Shown piece after piece: positions 54,391 to 64,000 of a stretch of 64,000 nucleotides of DNA (position 1 is the first letter of the stretch; each line of letters starts with the position of its first letter). The stretch is taken from the NCBI GenBank assembly GCA_963989245.1, contig OZ022340.1:33436710-33500709 (forward strand), written 5' to 3'. The position numbers and the translations under genes were made by a program. The DNA is from Nansenia antarctica. Lineage: Eukaryota > Chordata > Actinopteri > Argentiniformes > Microstomatidae. Under the pieces are notes generated by a model. That model was not told where the DNA came from, did no database searches, and saw only the letters and a program-made list of their open reading frames with translations.

Positions 54391-56835
54391 AGTATCCCCC
54401 CATTCTTTATAGTGTTCATTTTGGCAGCTATTTTTAATTTAAGTTTCAGTCTTTTTTTTGTTGCAATTTTCTTTTTATTCAACAATAAGAACAATAATAC
54501 AACAATTCAACATCAACAAAAACAACAAAAGAAAAACATTAAAAGGAAAAGAAAAAGCTACTGCTGTCATGTCTCAAGTCTGTGTCAATTGCCATAGAGT
54601 CCACTTCATCCATTTGTTGTCCATCTGTGGTCCTAAAAGTCGTAGTCTGTGAGTCAGTCTTTCCATAACATGGATTTTCCCCACTGTGTCTACCCATTGG
54701 GCCTGAGTAGGTAGGTCTTCCGTACCCCATTTCCTTGTGATAGCCTTTTTCCCAGCGACCATGAGTATCTTGAATAGATATCTAATTTTCTGTGTAATTA
54801 CACATATAGAGCAGCTTGTGATTCATAGGAAATTTGTAACCCAGAATTTCTTGTGTTATCCCATGTATCATTCCCCAAAACCCTATTATTTTGTGGCAAT
54901 TCCAGAATATATGGGCATGGTTAGCCTCAGATACCCCACAATTCCTCCAACATGACTTCCTTGTATCCGAATAGTTATTTACTATTTTGGGCGTGATAAA
55001 AAAACGTATCAGATTTTTCCAGGAAAACTCTCTCCATGCTCGTGAGCAGGTTGAGGTCTGATGTTTTTCCCACATATTATCCCAATCATCTTCGGATATT
55101 TCTATATCAAATTCTGTTTCCCATTTTTCTTTTATATACCCTGTTGTGTTTTTGCCACTCATCAATGCCTTGTACAATGTAGTTATAGCCCTGACCTGCT
55201 TCCCTTTATATGCATCAATCATAACTTGTACCACCTCATTCACTTTTAGGGAGAGTTCCTGTCCAATCCGTTTCCCAAAGTAATCCCGCATCTGAAGATA
55301 TTTGTAGAATTCCCTCCAATCCAGGCCGTATGTAGTTTTCAAGTCCTGGAAACTCACTACCTTTCCCTTATCTAGCATAACAGCGTGCACCAAGCCGTAA
55401 TGCCTTTATCCGCCCACTGTCTGAAACCCCCATCGTAACCAGCTGGTTTATAATTGCTATCAAAAGCCACCCATTTCAATAAATTTGCATCCTTCTCCGC
55501 CTTGTTGTGTTTGAGTATTCTGAACCATATTTCCAGGGTACATTTTGTGATCGAATCCCAACATTTTTTGATTCCTAACCTTCTTAAATGTTTCCCTATC
55601 TCCTATGACACTCTGTATCGGGTACATACCAAATTATTTTTCCATTTCTTTCCATTTTGCTCCATAATCCGGTTTACACCAACAATTTATATATTTCAAC
55701 TGGGCTGCGTGGAAGTATTCTTTCAGGTTCGGTAGACTCAAGCCCCCCTTCTCCCTCTTTAGTTGGAGAGTTCTGAATCTCACTCTAGGCCTCTCCCCCC
55801 CCATATGAATCTAGAGATCATCCTGTCCCATGATGTGAATTGTATTTGTGGTATCTCTATTGGTAATGCCTGGAATAAATATAAGATTCTGGGTAATACA
55901 TTCATTCTTACTAAATCAATCTTAGAGCTAAAATCCAATGTTAGGGTGGACCAACGATGTATGTCTTTTAATAATTCTCGGTTAATCTTATCATAATTTG
56001 CCCTATATAGTCCTGATAAGTGTCTAGTCACTTCTATCCCTAAATAATTGATTTTCTTTAGATTCCAATTTAAATTGAATTTTCCCTGATCTCCTTTGGT
56101 GGAGTGTAATTAATGGTGAGTATTTGGGTTTTAGTCATATTTATCTTGTATCCTGATAGCTGTCCATATGTGTTGAAGAGATCCAGTAGTTCAGGCAGCG
56201 ATTCACTCGGCCGTTCAAGGAATGCTATGACGTCATCTGCGAAAAGGCCCACTTTATGTTCTACTCCGCCCACTGTCACCCCTTGGATTCGACTATTTTC
56301 ACGTATGGCTTGGGCCAATGGTTCAATATAATATGAGAACAGGGTGGGCGACAAACAGCACCCTTGTCTGGTTGATCTCTCTAGATTGAATTTGTTAGAT
56401 AAGCTTCCATTTATTTTGATTCTAGCTGTAGGTTTTTGATATAGGGTTAGAATAATCTGTATTGATTTATCATTGAATCCAAATTTCTCTAACACTGTAA
56501 ACAGGGAGTTCCAATTAACCCTATCAAAATCATTTTCGGCATCTACGCTAACCAGAATCGTGTCTCTTTTCTGTATGTTTGCCTGATCTATGATGTGCAA
56601 AGTCCTCCTAATGTTATCATGTGTCTGACGCCCCCTCACAAATCCTGTTTGGTCCTCGTCAATCAAGTCCAATGTAAAGGTGTCCAGTCGTCTAGAGATA
56701 ATAGATGTATATATTATATAGTCCAAATTGAGTATTGAGATCGGCCTATTATTCCCGCATATTTCCTTATCTTTTCCCGGTTTAGGTATGACCGTTATTA
56801 TCGCTTCTGCCCATGTTGGTGGTAATTTACCTTTT

Positions 56836-57302
56836 GAATGAATGGTCTTTATTGTCATTGCTATAGTACAGGTACCAAACAACGAAATTTAGGAGGGGTG
56901 GCTCCCCTGGTGCTAGGAAAGAAAGAAAAACTAAAAACTAAAAAAAAACACAAGAAGGGAAGGAGCTGGTTTACATAAATAGAGGCTATGTACACTATCC
57001 ACTATACTATACTGTACAGATAGACGACTAGGGTTGTCATATTGCACATAGTGTTATTGCACATTCATTTGAAGTGTCGCCGTTTGCAGGCTAGAAATGT
57101 ACATATTTGTGCCTCAGCACTACACCTGATTTTTTTTTCTTCAGTCCAGCAGCTGCCATCAATCCGTCCAGACTGTCCATGGCCCAGAACCTAGGTCTTT
57201 GCTGTGTTCAGGGCCTGGATGGCCCTGGGGTAGAAGCTGTGCTTCAGTCTGTTTGTCCTTGCGGGGGCAGCCGGGTAAAGTGTTCGTACCCAGGGTGTGT
57301 TG
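56836..57302 (-). mobile_element. Rex1-type LINE, 3' fragment nested in the L1
   Basis: The reverse complement shows the Rex1 C-terminal codons (TNRLKHSFYPRAIQALNTAK), then a 3' UTR with AGGGGAGCCACCCCTCC-like palindrome and CAATGACAATAAAGACC at its end. It separates the L1 block …NWTLQNISCKNN from GKLPPTWAEAI. Confidence 0.82.
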
Positions 57303-57877
57303 TTCTTACAGGAAATGTTTTGTAATGTCCAATTAAAAGAGTCAACTAACAACGGAGACAGTTCGTCCTTGAATGTCTTATACCATTCTGCCGGGTATCC
57401 GTCGCTGCCCGGTGATTTCCCATTTTTTAATCTGTTTATTGCCTCCACTACCTCCTCTATCGTAATGTCTCTCGTTAGAGTATCATTCTGTAACTGTCCT
57501 ATTTTTGGTAGGTCTAGTGCAGGGGTCACCAACACGGTGCCCGCGGGCACCAGGTCGCCCCCAAAGACCACTTGAGTCGCCCGCAGGCCTGTTCTAAAAA
57601 TAGCACAACTGACTAGTGAGCTGCGTCTAAAATGTATATATTATTTATTCTATAATTTATATATATTTTATTCTGTTGCTAGTCTTTTTTAATCACACTT
57701 GCATTCATATAGATTTAAAAATGACAATATCTCAAAAAATATGTTTATTATACATAAGTTTAGGTGAACTCTGACCTACTCTAGTTCTAACGTCAGTATT
57801 GTGCGCGTGACAAGTGGAGAGTAAGTTGGCGGGCGCAGCGAAGATGGGCGCTTAATGCAGTTTAGTACCCCAAAAAC

Positions 57878-59552
57878 ATGGCAGAAAAAAGAAAGAAAAC
57901 GTATCACTTTCACAACGAATGGGAGGAGGAGTTCTTTTTTACGACTGTGAAAGAAACCTGCGTGTGTCTCATTTGCGGGGCGACTGTGGCCACGGCAAAG
58001 CGGCACAATGTGGAGAGACACTTCACTACCTGTCACAAAAGCTACCATGCTAACTACCCACCAGGGAGCGCACTACGGGCAGAAAAAGCCCGCGAGCCAA
58101 AGGCAGCTTTGGGTAACCGATCTAATCTCCACTCTCTCCGACGTCCAACTGGGGGCATCTACGATGGCTAGACGAGTGTCAGCTATGTCTGGTAACTTGG
58201 CCGATCAGCTGGACCAGGATCTGGCTAAGTGCAGCTGGTTTAGCATCCAGTGCGACGAGTCCGTGGACAGCAGCAGTACAGCGCAGCTGTCGGTTTTCAT
58301 CCGGATGGTGTTTGAAGATTTCCCCACAAGAGAAGAACTCCTGACACTACTGCCCTTAAAGACAACTACGAGGGGAGTTGACATTTATAACACGGTGAAG
58401 GAGTTTTTCGTGCAGAAAAAGGTACCGTTGGAAAAGCTGGTAGAGGTGACTACAGACGGGGCTCCTGCTATGATCGGCCGACATACAGGTTTCATCGCTC
58501 ACTGTAAAGGTGACCCAGACTTCCCAACAGTTCTGCATTACCACTGCATTATTCACCAGCAGGCGTTATGTGCAAAAGTGATCGGCTTTGGGCACGTGAT
58601 GACTCCCGTTGTGAAAATCATAAACAACATCCGCTCCAAAGCAAAACAGCACAGGATTTTCAAGGTGCTATTGGAGGAGATGTCAGCTGAATATGGTGAC
58701 CTGCTGCTACACACAGAAATCCGATGGCTCAGCAGAGGACGAGTTTTACTTCGTTTTTTGTCACTTTTGGGTGAAATCAAAGAGTTCATGCAGTCCAAAG
58801 GTGAAGATGTCTCACTGCTAGAGGACACAGAGTGGACACTTGACCTTGCATTTTTGACAGACATTACTGGGAAACTAAACAACTTGAACTGCGAGCGGCA
58901 AGGCAAAGGTAAGACTGTTGTTGATATGATAAGTGCTTTAAATTCATTTAAAGCCAAGATGAACGTTTTTTCTGTGGATATAAAGAGAAAAAAGGTGCTG
59001 CACTTTCCCTCTGTGCAGTCGGTGCTGAAAGACAATGCTTCTGCATCTGAGACATTTGACAAAGTTGCAGAAAAGTACTGTGAAGTCATAAACAGACTTG
59101 GGCAAGAGTTTGAGAATAGGTTTTGTGACCTTCATCAGCTTGAGCCATGTGTGTCATTAATTTCCAATCCTTTCATGAATGTGGACACAACATGCTGTGC
59201 TGAGCAACTAAGTGCAACGTTCAACTTGGATGCTGGACAGGTGGAGATTGAAATCATAACATTGCAAAATGACCTCCACCTCAAAGCCCACCAGGCTGCA
59301 CCAAACTTTTGGTGCCTTGTTGATACAGAAAAGTACAGTGGTGTATGCACAGCAGCTATGAAGGTTGCCAGCCTGTTTGGTTCAACCTATCTCTGTGAAT
59401 CAGCGTTTTCTGACATGAACTTCATCAAGAACAAACACAGAACACGCCTCACTGATGCACATCTGAAAGACTCACTCACAGTTGCAGTGTCAAGTTACAC
59501 ACCAGATTACAATATACTGGTGAACAGCATGCAATGCCAGTCTTCCCACTAA
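57878..59552 (+). pseudogene. hAT transposase, GTF2IRD2-like, with internal deletion
   Basis: The N-terminus has a BED/TTF-type zinc finger (CVCLICGATVATAKRHNVERHFTTCH) starting at ATG 57878. After about residue 75 the register shifts near 58095, and the downstream frame resumes with DLISTLSDVQLGASTMARRVSAM. By comparison with the family from memory, some 60-70 residues between these blocks are missing, so a deletion with a frameshift is likely. The remainder is intact: CSWFSIQCDESVDSSSTAQL, the DDE-fold blocks VTTDGAPAM and CIIHQQALCAK, LLLHTEIRWLSRGRVL, and the C-terminal dimerisation region VASLFGSTYLCESAFSDMNF, ending at TAA 59550-59552. The GTF2IRD2 gene of mammals carries a domesticated relative. 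Confidence 0.85.
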
Positions 59553-60226
59553 CAAAGAAACAGATACCAGATGTTGTCAGTGGCAACATGGCAGTGCCAT
59601 GGCAAAGTTGAATTAAAATATTGAAGAATTGTGTTCAATTTAAAAGTGTGTTCATGACATGTAACAGTTATAATTTGTTAAAAATGCAGCAGATTTGGTC
59701 ATTAGTTCAAAATGTGACAAGATGTATTTAAAAATATGTAAGTTGATTTTTCTTTAACATTACATAATTGATAACTTTTTGAAACATGGTGCAACATAGT
59801 TCATGATTTCTTAAAAGGGTTTGTCAGTGGCTAGTGAAAATGGGTAATTTTTCCTATGAAATGTATTGATGTTTTCTTAAAAGTGTTTGTCAGTGGCTAG
59901 TGAAAATGGGTAATTTTTCCTATGAAATGTAGTGATGTAAGTGATCATCTGAAAATGTAACAATTACTGAGATTAATAGAGATAAAGTGCTGAATATTGA
60001 TATCTGTTTCCCACCTTGTTGTCATTTTTGAGAATTATTGTGAGAAATCATTAACGTGATCAGTGTCTTCACATAGATGAGTATCATTAATCATTATTAA
60101 TAATATATAACTAAAGGCAAACTGAGCAAATGTGTTATTTGAGAAGAGCGTATCAAACTGGTAGCCCTTCGTATGACTCAGTACCCATGAAGTAGCTCTC
60201 AGTTTCAAAAAGGTTGGTGACCCCTG
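59553..60226. other. 3' untranslated part of the hAT transposon
   Basis: AT-rich and non-coding. A direct repeat of about 68 bp (GTGTTTGTCAGTGGCTAGTG, 59818-59930, two copies) lies here. Confidence 0.7.
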
Positions 60227-61066
60227 GTCTAGTGTGTTACAAAAGATGTAATCTCCTCTCTTGATGCAGACTCTGGCTGTGCATATAACTCCTCATAGTA
60301 TCTCTGGAATGTTCCCTCTATATCCTCTGGTTCTGTCATCAGTTGATTCGTAGCCTATGTGGGTCTCTAATTTTATGAATTTGACTACTCGTGAGTTGTT
60401 TACGCGTCCGTCTCGCCAGTAGTTTAGTGGCTCTTGGGCCCAACTCATAATAGCTCTGCTTGGTAAACAGAATATTTCGTTCTGTGAGATGTTTCTCTAT
60501 CTCTGATTTTACAAGTTTAATTTCCTTTTGTGTGTTTAAATCAGCCGAATTCTGGTAGTCTCTTTCCAATCCTCTCAGTTTTGCTATGTTTTTCGTATAT
60601 TTTTCCAATTTGTTTTTTTAACATGACTCGATTCCGAGATTAATTTGCCTCTCATAATCGCCTTCAAGGCGTCCCAAATCATTGTTGGCTCCACCATTCC
60701 ATTAACATTTTCCTTAATATAATTTAGTATTTCCAATTTAATTTTATCCTTACTCTGTTCATTATTCAGCAGACCTACATTCATTCTCCAATTGGTTAAT
60801 CTTTTCCGGTTACTAATGCCTATGTCGAGGTACAACGGGTTATGATCTGACACATCTGCACCTCCTATATGACAATCGTTAACCCTGTAGACATTTGCTG
60901 AGTCAACAAACAAATAATCTATTCTAGAATGTGTTTAGTCTTTCTCCAGTGGATGTAGGTTTCTCCATATATCGACCAAACCCATCTCATCCAATAATGT
61001 TGTCGTGTTTTGTCCGTCTGATGTGCGTGGGTATAATGACTCACACGACAAGGGATTCTCCGTTTC

Positions 61067-61282
61067 TGGTTCTTTAGTGAACTTCTTCTTAACACAATAC
61101 ACAATACAAGATACAACTAATTGTATGAGCGTTGTTCCCTTTACTCCTGTTTACGTAACCAAGGTAACGAGCTATCTCTCTCTCTGGGTGATCATGTGAC
61201 ATACAGTAACCAATCAACAATAACGGTAACATAAACACAACAACAACAACAGGGAAAGCCACCCATGGTGGACTGTCTCACA
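61067..61282 (-). repeat. Gypsy-2 3' LTR
   Basis: Bounded by TG/CA and directly preceded on the minus strand by the purine-only tract. It cannot be compared with its partner because that lies outside the window, so the limits are inferred. Confidence 0.7.
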
Positions 61283-61575
61283 CTATCCCCCTCCAAGAGT
61301 ACTGAGTCCCTTCAGTACAGGTGACTTAACATTAACATGTCTAGGAATAGAACAGTTGACTCAATGAACATGTCTAAATTATTTGATTACTTACATCACA
61401 TTCTTTGCAAACTCGTAGGCCCTATAGCTAAACAGCAGTGAAACAATTAAAACACTTAACTACTTGTAAACAGTTTTTACAGTAACATTTTTTTTTTTTT
61501 TTTTCTTTATAATGCAAAACTTCTTGGATGAAGTAACCAATCTGCCGATAAACTAAACAGTCTCTCTTTCAATAA
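61283..61575 (-). other. Gypsy-2 3' untranslated region with polypurine tract
   Basis: Between the pol stop and the LTR. A purine tract (reverse complement of CTATCCCCCTCC) lies at 61283-61294, and a poly-T run of about 20 bases at 61485-61504. No gene. Confidence 0.7.
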
Positions 61576-64000
61576 CTAGTTCCTGAATCTCTCTGGCTTA
61601 TTAACCATGCGTCCCTTAGATGTTTTAACAGAATTTTTTGGAGTGTCCTCTTGTCTTTTTTCCTGCTGACACCTTGGAGCTTTGAGATGAGGTTTCTCCT
61701 CTTGATCACATGACTCTCGAGAAGCTCCTTCCCCTGCTGGATCTTTATCATTGTCTTTCTGTAGTGGCAGCTCTGGTACCAACGGGACATCCTCTTCAGG
61801 TAGCTGTGTAGCTGGGTCTTGGCACTGCTGCAGCACTTGACTCCTTTGACGTTTTATCCCAGCAGGGACCACCTCACTATTGTATGGTTTAAGCCGATCA
61901 TGGTGCATTATCTTTCTGCGCTTCAACCCTTGAATATCGTAGAGGACAGGACCACGGCATCCAGCCACAATCAAGGGGCCCTTCCAAGGTGCTTGAAGCT
62001 TGGGGCTTAATCCCTTCTTTTTCGTGTCATCCTTTACATACACCAAATCTCCAACGCTGTAAGAATGTTCTCGTGCTCGGACATCATACATCTTCTTCTG
62101 ACGTTCTTGTGCAGTGCGGAGGTGCTCCCTCGCTGTGCTTTGTGCCTCCTTAAGTCCTTCTCCCAGGTTATGAAGGAAATCTGCTACCTCCATTCGGTCA
62201 GATTTGAGTTCTGCAGCCCCAGACTGGATATCCTGTGGTTGATGAACTTCTCGGCCAAACATGAGCCTGTTAGGTGTGAACCCTGTGATTGCATGGCGTG
62301 AGCTGCGGTAGGCTGAGGTGAGTAGTGACAGATGCTCATCCCAGTTCTTTTGGTTCTGGTCCACGTAGCACCGGATCATCTGGAGTAAAGTTCTGTTGAA
62401 CCTTTCCACCTGTCCGTTAGAGGCAGGGTGGTAGGGGGTGGTCCTTGTCTTTGTGATCTGTAGGAGCTTGCATACATTCTGGAACAGGGAACTCTCAAAA
62501 TTGCGACCTTGGTCAGTGTGCAACTCGAGGGGGGCTCCAAATCGGGCGATAAAGTCATACACAAGCCTCCTTGCTGTTGTTTCCGCCCCTTGGTCAGGAA
62601 CAGCAAAGGCTTCGACCCATCGAGTAAACTGGTCAATTATGACGAGAATGTACTTGTTTCCAGAGCTGGATACAGGGAATGGCCCGAGGATGTCTACGTG
62701 GAGACGGTCCAAAGGTGCTCCAGCTTGGTAGCTTTGCAACTTGGCTCGTTTCACTGGTCCCGTAGTTTTGCATGCATTGCAGTGCTGGCATCTCTTCACA
62801 AACAGATGGACTTCTTCACCCATTCCATACCAGTGATAGCTCTGGCGTAAGCGCTCCAGTGTTTTTGCTTCCCCAAGATGACCAGATTGAGGAGGATTAT
62901 GGCAAGCCTGCAGGACCTCTCTTTGCATGGAAGCTGGAACTAGTAGCAACACGGTTGGTTGTTGGGCTCCTACTCTCTCCCAGGAGTAGTAGAGAACTCC
63001 TTGCTGCAGCATGACCTGAGGCCAGCAGAGCCAGAACTTCCTCACTGCAGGGCTCTCAAGCATCACCTGATCTTTAGTAGGGAGGGTTCCTGATTCTTTC
63101 CATGTGTGGAGGGTGGAGAGGACAGGATCAGCTTTCTGAAGTTTGGCAAGCTCTTCCAATCTGACTGACTGCAGCCAGTTAACTACTGGAGTCTCCAGCA
63201 TGGTTGTATGTGGTGGATCTGTTTCCATCGACTGAGTGTTATCACCACTGGTCTCACCAGACTCAATACTCCTAACTGCGAGCGGCACAACATCATCAAC
63301 ATCGTCTTCAAATCTTGTCCACTGCTCATGAAGTCTTCGGCAGTACTTACATCCTTGACATGGTAGATCAGACAAGTTCTTTCCAGCTTGGTAACAGTCA
63401 CATTTGTCTGAATGTTCTCTGGTTTGCCTTGACATGGCATCAGCATTGCAGTGTTGCCGGCCCGCTCGATGCTCTATGTCAAAGTCATATTGGCTCAACT
63501 CTTCCAGCCAGCGAGCCAACTGACCTTCAGGGTTTTTGAACCGAAACAGCCAGGTGAGACTGCCATGATCTGTTCGTAGCAGAAACTTCTTGCCCAGTAG
63601 GTAGTGGCGGAACTGACGAGTGTAGCGGACGACAGCAAGTAACTCACGTCTGGTAACACAGTACCTCTGCTGAGCTGGTGTAAGATGGCTGCTGGCGTAT
63701 GTTAGGACTCGCTCTTCTCCCCACTGGAGTTGTGACAGAACAGCTCCAATACTGTGGTTCGAGGCATCAGTGTCTAGAATGTACTTGCCTCCAACAGTGG
63801 GGTATCCCAGCACTGGTGTAGTTGTCAGTTTTTCTTTCAGCTTTGTAAAAGCATCTTGGTGCTCATTTGTCCACAGGAATGTAGCCCCCTTCTTTGAAAG
63901 GCTGTGGAGAGGGCTTGCCAGTTCTGCAAAAGCTGGAACAAACTTGCGGTAGTAGTTACACAGTCCAAGAAAAGCTTGCAGCTCCTTCAGGTTGTTGGGT
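61576..64000 (-). CDS. Gypsy-2 pol: end of RT, RNase H and integrase (partial)
   Basis: Open throughout on the minus strand from the window end to the stop at 61576. It begins in the RT thumb/connection (LKELQAFLGLCNYYRKFVPAF, then GATFLWT). RNase H shows LDTDASNHSIGAVLSQ, RELLAVV and RTDHGSLTWL. The integrase has the zinc finger HNPPQSGHLG...H...C..C (RCQHCNACK) and a DDE core in VDILGPFP, HTDQGRNFES and NGQVERFNRTL, then a GPY/F-like module (PKLQAPWKGPLIVAG). A basic, Glu/Lys-rich tail ends KPERFRN. All integrase catalytic residues are present. Unlike the first Gypsy element, it keeps the long Cys-rich spacer (CDCYQAGKNLSDLPCQGCKYC) after RNase H. Confidence 0.93.
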   Translation of the reverse strand, partial: PNNLKELQAFLGLCNYYRKFVPAFAELASPLHSLSKKGATFLWTNEHQDAFTKLKEKLTTTPVLGYPTVGGKYILDTDASNHSIGAVLSQLQWGEERVLTYASSHLTPAQQRYCVTRRELLAVVRYTRQFRHYLLGKKFLLRTDHGSLTWLFRFKNPEGQLARWLEELSQYDFDIEHRAGRQHCNADAMSRQTREHSDKCDCYQAGKNLSDLPCQGCKYCRRLHEQWTRFEDDVDDVVPLAVRSIESGETSGDNTQSMETDPPHTTMLETPVVNWLQSVRLEELAKLQKADPVLSTLHTWKESGTLPTKDQVMLESPAVRKFWLCWPQVMLQQGVLYYSWERVGAQQPTVLLLVPASMQREVLQACHNPPQSGHLGEAKTLERLRQSYHWYGMGEEVHLFVKRCQHCNACKTTGPVKRAKLQSYQAGAPLDRLHVDILGPFPVSSSGNKYILVIIDQFTRWVEAFAVPDQGAETTARRLVYDFIARFGAPLELHTDQGRNFESSLFQNVCKLLQITKTRTTPYHPASNGQVERFNRTLLQMIRCYVDQNQKNWDEHLSLLTSAYRSSRHAITGFTPNRLMFGREVHQPQDIQSGAAELKSDRMEVADFLHNLGEGLKEAQSTAREHLRTAQERQKKMYDVRAREHSYSVGDLVYVKDDTKKKGLSPKLQAPWKGPLIVAGCRGPVLYDIQGLKRRKIMHHDRLKPYNSEVVPAGIKRQRSQVLQQCQDPATQLPEEDVPLVPELPLQKDNDKDPAGEGASRESCDQEEKPHLKAPRCQQEKRQEDTPKNSVKTSKGRMVNKPERFRN

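Larger units (their letters stand above)
57520..60226 (+). mobile_element. hAT transposon (GTF2IRD2/Charlie8 type)
   Basis: Ends CAGGGGTCACCAAC and GTTGGTGACCCCTG, flanked by the 8-bp duplication GTCTAGTG (57512-57519 and 60227-60234). Its insertion splits the L1 reading frame (…FCNT|LDLPKIGQL…). It carries one transposase gene, intronless in this copy. Confidence 0.93.
54450..61066 (-). mobile_element. L1-clade LINE in pieces (minus strand)
   Basis: Read on the minus strand from the 5' side: the end of the endonuclease (DYLFVDSANVYRVNDCHIGG...SDHNPLYLDI, 60900-60790), the linker (to 60240), the pre-RT block (LKNGKSPGSDGYPAEWYK, 57470-57330), the reverse transcriptase (PKPGKDKE...NNRPISILN, TGFVRGRQ, STRQGCCLSPTLF and the catalytic FADDVIAFL, 56820-56070), then the C-terminal part with a CWRNCG...HIFWNC knuckle and a stop at 54782. 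The 3' UTR ends A-rich at about 54460. Several stops and shifts (for example near 60940, 56068 and 55400) show that it is dead. It is split by a Rex1 3' end, a hAT transposon and, at its upstream end, a Gypsy element. Confidence 0.85.
61067..64000 (-). mobile_element. Second Gypsy LTR retrotransposon, 3' part (runs off the window)
   Basis: The minus-strand 3' LTR is at 61067-61282 (begins TGTGAGACAG and ends AAAGAACCA on the minus strand), with a polypurine tract just upstream (GGAGGGGGATAG). The pol frame covers 61576 to the window end. It sits at the upstream edge of the L1. The other LTR and target duplication lie beyond position 64000. Confidence 0.88.

Overview
The window is eukaryotic, and almost certainly from a ray-finned (teleost) fish. 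It holds spliced vertebrate genes with GT-AG introns, long (CA)n and (GA)n microsatellites, several minisatellites, and a dense set of transposons of types usual in fish (Rex1, L2-type, L1 and L1/Tx1 LINEs, Gypsy LTR elements, hAT, Ginger-like and an Academ-like DNA transposon). There are no prokaryotic operons and no CRISPR arrays.

Two host genes can be read, both on the minus strand. A complete synaptogyrin gene (closest to SYNGR2; four coding exons, 246 aa) lies at 792-9501. A run of exons of the germline piRNA-pathway RNA helicase TDRD12 lies at 40909-48087: an acidic linker followed by the first RecA-like helicase domain. The last exon seen ends at a good splice donor at 40909, but no following exon (second helicase domain, zinc finger, Tudor domain) is found at lower coordinates.

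The space between and around these genes is mobile DNA. At 11837-29296 there is a nest of insertions. A DNA transposon with long inverted repeats encodes a broken PIN/XPG-nuclease-like protein with a C-terminal cysteine cluster (Academ-like). It was interrupted by a small element with 3-bp target duplications (12795-13885), a hAT-type element with 8-bp duplications (14905-16962) and a Gypsy element with apparently identical LTRs (17848-28551). The Gypsy element was itself split by an antisense L1/Tx1-type LINE (19595-25518) flanked by a 15-bp duplication.

At 29745-33491 lies an intron-rich Ginger-like integrase gene with intact splice sites and DDE residues. At 34775-38192 is a hAT transposase gene split by a Rex1 LINE. 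Short hAT elements follow at 38491-39544 and 42225-43920, and a foldback-ended element at 45053-46122. From 48.1 to 52 kb there are tandem repeats and no gene that I can recognise. An L2-type LINE (about 51975-54385) is followed by a minus-strand L1 (about 54450-61066) broken by a Rex1 3' end, by a GTF2IRD2/Charlie-type hAT transposon (57520-60226), and at its upstream end by a second Gypsy element (61067 to past the window end).
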